From assembly GCA_022496805.1 (NCBI GenBank), contig CM040100.1, positions 14,413,009 to 14,477,008 on the forward strand: a stretch of 64,000 nucleotides of DNA, given 5' to 3'. The notes under the pieces are model-generated. The model had not been told where the DNA came from. It was given only the letters and a program-made list of their open reading frames with translations, and did no database searches. The position numbers and the translations under genes were made by a program. The stretch is from Pohlia nutans (Eukaryota > Streptophyta > Bryopsida > Bryales > Mniaceae). The first letter of the stretch is position 1. Every line of letters starts with the position of its first letter. This document shows, in pieces, positions 59,501 to 64,000 of this stretch.

Positions 59501-60727
59501 ATTATATAATAAACAAGGTTGTGCGCCAACACGACCATTCCAATGACGGAATGGTCGTGGGAAGCGTGCACGTGTGCACCATTGTGCGTTATATAACAAG
59601 AAGGGCAGATTTCTGATGGTTCTCTGTCAAGGAGAAAGACTTTGGATGAGCTCGTCCTCTTGCCAAGAATAGGAATGTTGGCTTTCATCAGACTTGGATG
59701 GGCAATGTTTTGAGTGACTGTTTTTATTAACCCCTAAAGGACCAAGAAGCCTGAATTGAGCATCTTGTTTTTTTTAGTAGTTTTGAGTAGGTTCTATGTA
59801 GACTTCCTTTTCTTCAAATTTGTTTGTTTTTTGACCAACATATGCACCGTTCTTCACTGATTCCAGTGATATAAAATTCAGTCTCATCTCAATTATGTTT
59901 TTCAGAATATGATCAATTCAATCTGTCATTTTAAAACGATGAATCCTTGGTCCTTTAGGGGTTAATCTTTGAAGCTGAGTTCAACGTGACGCTGGTTGAT
60001 GTTCAGGTGTGCACTGATATGGGGCTTGAGGCTACCATCTCTGTCAGCATAAAATTAGGTGATATTGGCAACTTGTTTCGAAAAATTGTTGAAGCTGCTC
60101 AACATCCACATCTGAGCATTCCTGAGACCGAGGCAGGAAGGAAACACAAGCACCATCGGCGTCTCATTCAGCGGTCGTTGACAGTTGCTGCTGGTATGTC
60201 ATGCCTTTCTTGCCTCTGGTGTAACCCCAAAGGACAAATTGGGCCTCATTGTTTTTTTTTGCAGTTTTGAGCAAGTCCTATGTATACTTCCTTTTGTTCA
60301 AATTTCTGTCTTTATTGACCAACATATGCAATGTTCTTCACTGATACCAGTGATATAGAACTTGGTCCCATCTGAATTGTTTTTTTCACAATATGATCAA
60401 TTGAATTTTTCATTTTAAAACCATGAATCCTTGGTCCTTTAGGGGTTATTAGCAAGCAAAACATTAGACACGTGCATTTATATTTTACATGCATCATAGA
60501 GATTTGTGTAGAGGTGGCTCACTGTTTCTGCTCTGGACATTACGTGAAGTGTACATCGTCCTATTTTGTTACTTGATCCGGGATTTGTTGCATGGTCAAA
60601 AAGTCATGCCTAGATGGACCAATTATTTACTGAGACAGTGGTCTTTGGTGCAGTTGGCGTGACGGTTACTGTTGCAGGCATTGCAATTTATCGGTTGTAT
60701 AGCAAACAAAAAAATAATGATGGCTGA
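53539..60727 (+). CDS. MIRO: Miro (mitochondrial Rho GTPase), plant type
   Basis: Fourteen exons: 53539-53744, 53894-54020, 54401-54547, 54895-55071, 55212-55466, 55674-55742, 55924-55979, 56876-56957, 57225-57436, 58110-58179, 58341-58453, 58755-58905, 60007-60193 and 60654-60727. Phases are consistent and give 641 residues, the usual family length. Order: N-terminal GTPase with GDQGTGKS (19-26), VLPPTRLP and DTSS; EF-hand 1 DKDKDGALNDGE (203-214); EF-hand 2 with D324, D326, D328 and E335, but Cys where Gly is usual; second GTPase GATKCGKS (428-435); and a C-terminal tail anchor (~618-633, VGVTVTVAGIAIYRLY). The protein sits in the outer mitochondrial membrane and controls mitochondrial shape and movement. 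The introns hold at least nine miniature transposons; the short exons are intact. Confidence 0.95.
54126..54365. mobile_element. TTAA-type MITE (240 bp) in Miro intron 2
   Basis: TTAA-CTCCTAAGCGTC and GACGCTTAGGGG-TTAA: a 12-bp inverted repeat with one mismatch inside intact TTAA sites. Confidence 0.85.
54685..54882. mobile_element. TTAA-type MITE, subfamily A, in Miro intron 3
   Basis: Starts ATAA-CCCCTGAAGGACCCAGG and runs through AGATGGGACCAAATTTTGAA to GAAGTCGGGCTTCTTTG. The right terminus has been lost a few bases before the exon 4 acceptor at 54894. Confidence 0.75.
56132..56369. mobile_element. TTAA-type MITE, subfamily A, in Miro intron 7
   Basis: TTAA-CCCCTGGAGGACCAAG at the left, CTTGGTCCTTTAGGGG-TTAA at the right; 238 bp. 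Confidence 0.88.
57644..57846. mobile_element. TTAA-type MITE, subfamily A, in Miro intron 9
   Basis: TTAA-CCTCTCAAGCACCAAG at the left, CTTGGTCCTTTAGGG-TTTAA at the right; 203 bp, with an internal deletion relative to other copies. Confidence 0.8.
58454..58679. mobile_element. TTAA-type MITE, subfamily A, starting at the intron 11 donor
   Basis: The right end is intact (TTTGTCCTTTAGGGG-TTAA at 58679). The left end aligns with GGACCAAGAAGTCC of other copies as GTATGACAAGAAGTCGGG, which begins at the splice donor itself (58454). The element may therefore provide the 5' intron boundary. Confidence 0.65.
58955..59140. mobile_element. TTAA-type MITE, subfamily A, in Miro intron 12, broken by a Stowaway
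   Basis: Starts TAG-CCCCTCAAGGACCAAGG and continues in family order to CACATAGGATCACTCAAAAA. There a Stowaway MITE follows in place of the expected right end. Confidence 0.75.
59143..59419. mobile_element. Stowaway-type (Tc1/mariner) MITE, 277 bp
   Basis: CTCCCTCCGTTTCATAATAA with GAGTC at the left, perfectly complementary to GACTCTTATTATGAAACGGA with GGGAG at the right. TA is duplicated on both sides (59141-59142, 59420-59421). CTCCCTCCGT is the diagnostic Stowaway terminus. Confidence 0.93.
59727..59965. mobile_element. TTAA-type MITE, subfamily A, best-preserved copy (239 bp)
   Basis: TTAA-CCCCTAAAGGACCAAG and CTTGGTCCTTTAGGGG-TTAA: a perfect 16-bp terminal inverted repeat inside intact TTAA sites, in Miro intron 12. 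Confidence 0.92.
60221..60450. mobile_element. TTAA-type MITE, subfamily A, in Miro intron 13
   Basis: GTAA-CCCCAAAGGACAAATTGG at the left, CTTGGTCCTTTAGGGG-TTAT at the right. Both target sites are mutated by one base. Confidence 0.8.
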
Positions 60728-61277
60728 AGTGACTGACAAGTTGCGGCATTTAATTAACACGTCAGAGTTTTTGATGGACTGCTACTCTTTTCATTATGGA
60801 TGTGACTGTCCATAAATTCTGGATTGTTCTCATGTAAATACCAATTTTTGTGATCCGTTGTGAGGCAATTAACTTGTTAAAAAATTTCTTGTACACATGA
60901 AGGTTGGTAGTGACCACTTCATCAGTTTGTAAGGCCCCATGGATTCCTTGTGCTCTTAGAGCATCTCCACCAGCAGTCTGATAACTCTCTGGCTCTGGAA
61001 AAATGGATGTGCATGGGTTGGAGACACTGAATACAACAACTCAGGTCAAGGCCCTCAAAATAACTCTTAACATTTAGTAGCCTTCACTAGCTTTGCCTTG
61101 CATTCCAAGAGAATTTGCAACATATGTTGCATGAATTGGACAAAAAATTTAGTAACTACTCAAGTTGATAGGAAATCACAAGTTAGAAGCAACAGACAGT
61201 TGCAGTTTAGCAATGCAACTCTCATGCATGAACAGTGTCTTGCCTTAATAAAAAGAAATTGTCCCCACGTGTTTTGA
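60728..61277. other. 3' flank of Miro
   Basis: Likely 3' UTR then intergenic. TTAGAGCATCTCCACCAGC at 60957 resembles a common plant transposon terminus, but no partner end was found. Confidence 0.45.
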
Positions 61278-61557
61278 TACCGTAGTAGGAAGGCAGGGTC
61301 GGCACTTTCATGTCGAATAATTAATTAAAGTTTGAAAAGTAGGGGTCGGCACTTTCAAAAATAATTATTAAAAATTCGGCTATTAATACCTAACATTGAA
61401 TTTTACTAACAGCTACATGTTTTCCTTTGTTTTTTGTCTACAACTTTTGTTGACTTCATTTTTTGTGATTTCGACAAAATACTTGATAAATTTATTTATT
61501 TTTTCGGCATTTTTTTGGGGAATTATTTTCTGCCGACCCTACCTTCCTGGTACGGTA
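61278..61557. mobile_element. MITE with TACCGTA/AGGGTCGGCA termini (280 bp)
   Basis: TACCGTAGTAGGAAGGCAGG with GTCGGCA at the left, complementary to TGCCGACCCTACCTTCCTGG with TACGGTA at the right. GGGTCGGCACTTTCA occurs twice near the left end. Confidence 0.75.
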
Positions 61558-62523
61558 GTGACTCACTTCATGTGCAATTGATATAAATGCATTGGGTCCA
61601 TGAATAAGGTAGAGACACCCATTCCCGACCATGTGCACAAAACCAACCACCTTGGAATGTAGCCATGTGAGGAAAAAAATGGATAGAATCATCCACATAT
61701 GTGTTCATCCATTAAATTATCTATTATAAGACAATTTTAGTATCAGTCTTTTTTGATGATTTCATTTACTTTTTTACCTAATTATTTTGTGTAAAAGTAG
61801 ATACTTCCTAAATTAGGTAAGATTCTAACAAAAATTCCGCCAAATTTTTTTTTGGCTGACCCTTAGACGACACCGTGTTACAGTGTGACACTATCCATTG
61901 GTGCCCAAAGACCACCCTTTCTACTATGCACTAAAAGAACATGGCCACTTGTACTTGAAAATGGCCATCAACAGCAGTTTGATGTGATGGTCCATTTCCA
62001 CCACAATCTCCAGATTTCTTTAAAATGGTAACATATTTGCAGGGACTGGAACATTTCTACCGGTGCAAATTGGTGTTTGGCTAGTCATTGCAAATTAAGA
62101 AACATGTGAAGAATGCTCATGTTGCACAATCCATGGACACGACCACTGATTCATATTTTTGGTGCCTATCAACTTACTATAGTTTAGATTTTATTTCATT
62201 TAAGTTGTACGCTATATGCTGATTTATTAAAATTCTCATACTCAACTAATACAAATTTGTGTATGACGTGTACACATTGTGTAGAATACACTGAACAAGC
62301 AAGGTCCCAAGAAGATTGGAATCTGCCAGTGCAACAATACCAGCTAACAGGAAAACTCAACACAGCCAAAGAATGACATAAAACTAGAATATGATAAATT
62401 TGGGATTTGCTACCGAATCACTAGTTCTTTTTAACAAAACCACCTCGCACTAGACATTGCGAATTGCAAATCTGCATCCATTTGATAGATATTATGGACC
62501 TAATTTAACATCTAGGATGACTT
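61558..62523. other. Intergenic stretch
   Basis: No recognisable gene or paired repeat. Confidence 0.4.
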
Positions 62524-63332
62524 TTAACCCTTTAGTGCCTAGCAAACCACATTATGGTCACTACAACGTCCGAAATGCAAATAGCAGAGAATCCGTGAAG
62601 AATTGGAACTTCAGTTTTGAAATTCAGATTTGCGCACATACATTACGCACCTTCCAAAAAAAGAAATTTTCAATTTGGAATTGTACAACTATCAAAATAC
62701 CTATCAACAGAACGCAAAAATACTGCAAATACTTGAAAATACAGTAAATACTTACAAATACAACATATGTATTGTGTAGTATTTCTTGTGATTGGAAGTT
62801 TGTTATCTTGTTTTATTTTTTTGGATTGTGTTCTCTTCTTCATCTTCCAATAGTGTGTAATCCGATCTTGACTAATGAACCCACTCCTGTCAATTTTCAA
62901 CGTATAAAATTTTGTCCTAAACCGTACATGGACAAGTCACTTTCACTTATAAATCTCACAATAATTATGTGTGAGTCTATTTTTGATATGAAAGATTGCA
63001 ACGGAAAGGTGTTGACATAGGGCATAGCTGAACTTCTTTGCTTTTATTTTTGAAAATTTACCTCAAATTCTATTTAACTTTGAAGTCACACACCCCCCAA
63101 AATCTCGTTTTTGAGCGTGCATTATACAGTTCAAATACATACTATAATCTTCCGATCTCACCATCGGATGATTCTCAAATTTTAATAAAATGTGTGCTCT
63201 TGAGTTGAGAATAGAATTGTACGGTTACTTTCTAATTTAACCCATTCTATTTTTGGTAGTCTCAACCACAGTGGAAAAACCCACTGAAATCCAGAGCTGT
63301 CTGCTACAGTACCCTAGGCACTAAAGGGTTAA
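62524..63332. mobile_element. TTAA-type element (809 bp) with perfect 15-bp ends
   Basis: TTAA-CCCTTTAGTGCCTAG at the left and CTAGGCACTAAAGGG-TTAA at the right, perfectly complementary. Relatives of its interior occur at 8497-8640 and 5205-5345 in the opposite orientation. Short open frames inside are not convincing. Confidence 0.88.
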
Positions 63333-63500
63333 GGAATAATTTGTTCCAGAAGGAAAATGACCAGCAAGTGACGAAGGCAGCATCATCTAACTAAACAAGA
63401 GATGTTCTTGAAGGGAATCTCTGTTACCCTGAGGTAACTACCTCCATTGCTGACGAATGTTATGTTGAATTCCATTTACACCACAAGCTAGAATACTCTG
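63333..63500. other. Spacer before the right-edge gene
   Basis: Nothing recognisable. It could be 5' flank or intron of the partial gene to the right. Confidence 0.3.
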
Positions 63501-63504
63501 TGAA

Positions 63505-64000
63505 GTGATATACAGTTGCACTGAAATATATCTAATTGACTTCTTGTCCAGTTTACAGCAATTGAATTTTACGAAACATTGTTACAGAGTTCACCATCAG
63601 TTGTTCAAGTTTGTCAGCAACAGCCATAGTTCAAGCTCTAGCATTAACTCAAACTTGTCTGGCAATTGTTACACGCAAGATTTACAACTTGATGGATCGG
63701 CACAGCAGGAGGCGGTTGAGGTTGATACCGCTTTTGATATGTCCTCATTAGCTGCAGAGGAATCCGTAACGGTCCAATTTCCACGTAAAGTTTCTGCATC
63801 AAACTCAGATGACTTGCAGCAATCACCTGCACAACAACCATCTGCACTTGAATCTGAATCCTTGCACAATGCTATTGCAATTGTGGGAGTCTTCTTGTTT
63901 GGAGGCGCCTTGCAGCTGCCGTTTGAACAACATCCAGTGACTGCCTTGAATCGGAATCTTTGCACATTTCTGTAGCAGGTGTAGGAGTCTTCTTGTTTGG
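63505..64000 (+). CDS. Partial unidentified gene leaving at the right edge
   Basis: An open frame reads a Ser-rich segment (SNSHSSSSSINSNLSG), an acidic/Gln-rich segment, then SALESESLHNAIAIVGVFLF followed by GGALQ, a hydrophobic stretch that could enter a membrane. About 100 bp later the last motif recurs (LESESLHISVAGVGVFLFG), one base out of the first frame, at the very edge. This is either a duplicated exon whose junction I cannot place or a decaying tandem duplication. No start codon or splice site is firmly assigned. The N-terminal Ser/Asn-rich composition could be an organelle leader, which is conjecture. Confidence 0.35.

Noticed and set aside
62457..63020. Two open frames of 96 and 82 codons
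   Set aside because: The first crosses the boundary of the 809-bp TTAA element and the second is inside it; there is no peptide similarity and composition is AT-driven.

Overview
The window is nuclear DNA from a plant-lineage eukaryote, most likely a land plant outside the seed plants (moss, lycophyte or similar; this last step is inference). Support: genes with many GT-AG introns, GC-rich coding islands in very AT-rich intergenic DNA, a plant-type Miro GTPase with two GTPase domains and two EF-hands, a PIG-C protein closest to plant SETH1, a plant-type filamin/CCCH/RRM/RS protein, and a decayed PPR gene of the land-plant type. No prokaryotic operons, CRISPR arrays or rRNA genes were seen.

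Five well-supported protein genes were modelled exon by exon, with consistent splice phases. They are: PIG-C/GPI2 (minus, 12350-11424, one exon); a plastid-targeted FAD oxidoreductase with a C-terminal Rieske domain (plus, 14566-19279, ten exons); a 1,286-residue filamin + CCCH + RRM + RS splicing-type protein (plus, 21144-26440, four exons); an ATL-like RING-H2 membrane E3 ligase (plus, 38821-40476, three exons); and Miro (plus, 53539-60727, fourteen exons). A SnoaL/NTF2-like protein (minus, 52769-51262, five exons) is divergent from Miro. Less certain are a gene entering from the left edge (1-586), an unknown minus-strand gene at 37826-38223, an unknown minus-strand gene at 49811-50672, and a partial gene leaving at the right edge.

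The rest is mainly miniature transposons and their relics. The dominant class has termini of the form TTAA-CCCYTWAR...YTWARGGG-TTAA. One copy (7365-7914) sits inside a repeat whose sister unit preserves the uninterrupted site CGCC-TTAA-GAGTA, so TTAA target duplication is shown inside the window. This is the signature of piggyBac-type (or Sola3-type) transposition, unexpected as a dominant force in a land-plant-like genome. Seven copies of one ~235-bp subfamily lie in the Miro introns. Other elements are a Stowaway MITE with TA duplication, a CACTA-like miniature, several foldback elements including one of ~0.9 kb, a tRNA-type SINE candidate, and a 175-bp AT microsatellite.

Layout: 1-10.4 kb repeat-rich with a large inverted repeat; 10.5-13.5 kb PPR relic, PIG-C and its tandem-repeat leader; 14.5-26.4 kb two large genes; 26.4-37.8 kb transposon-rich; 37.8-40.5 kb a divergent gene pair; 40.5-49.8 kb transposon-rich; 49.8-60.7 kb three genes; 60.7-64 kb transposons and a partial gene. 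The genes look like unrelated housekeeping functions (GPI-anchor synthesis, plastid redox, splicing, ubiquitination, mitochondrial dynamics), not one pathway.
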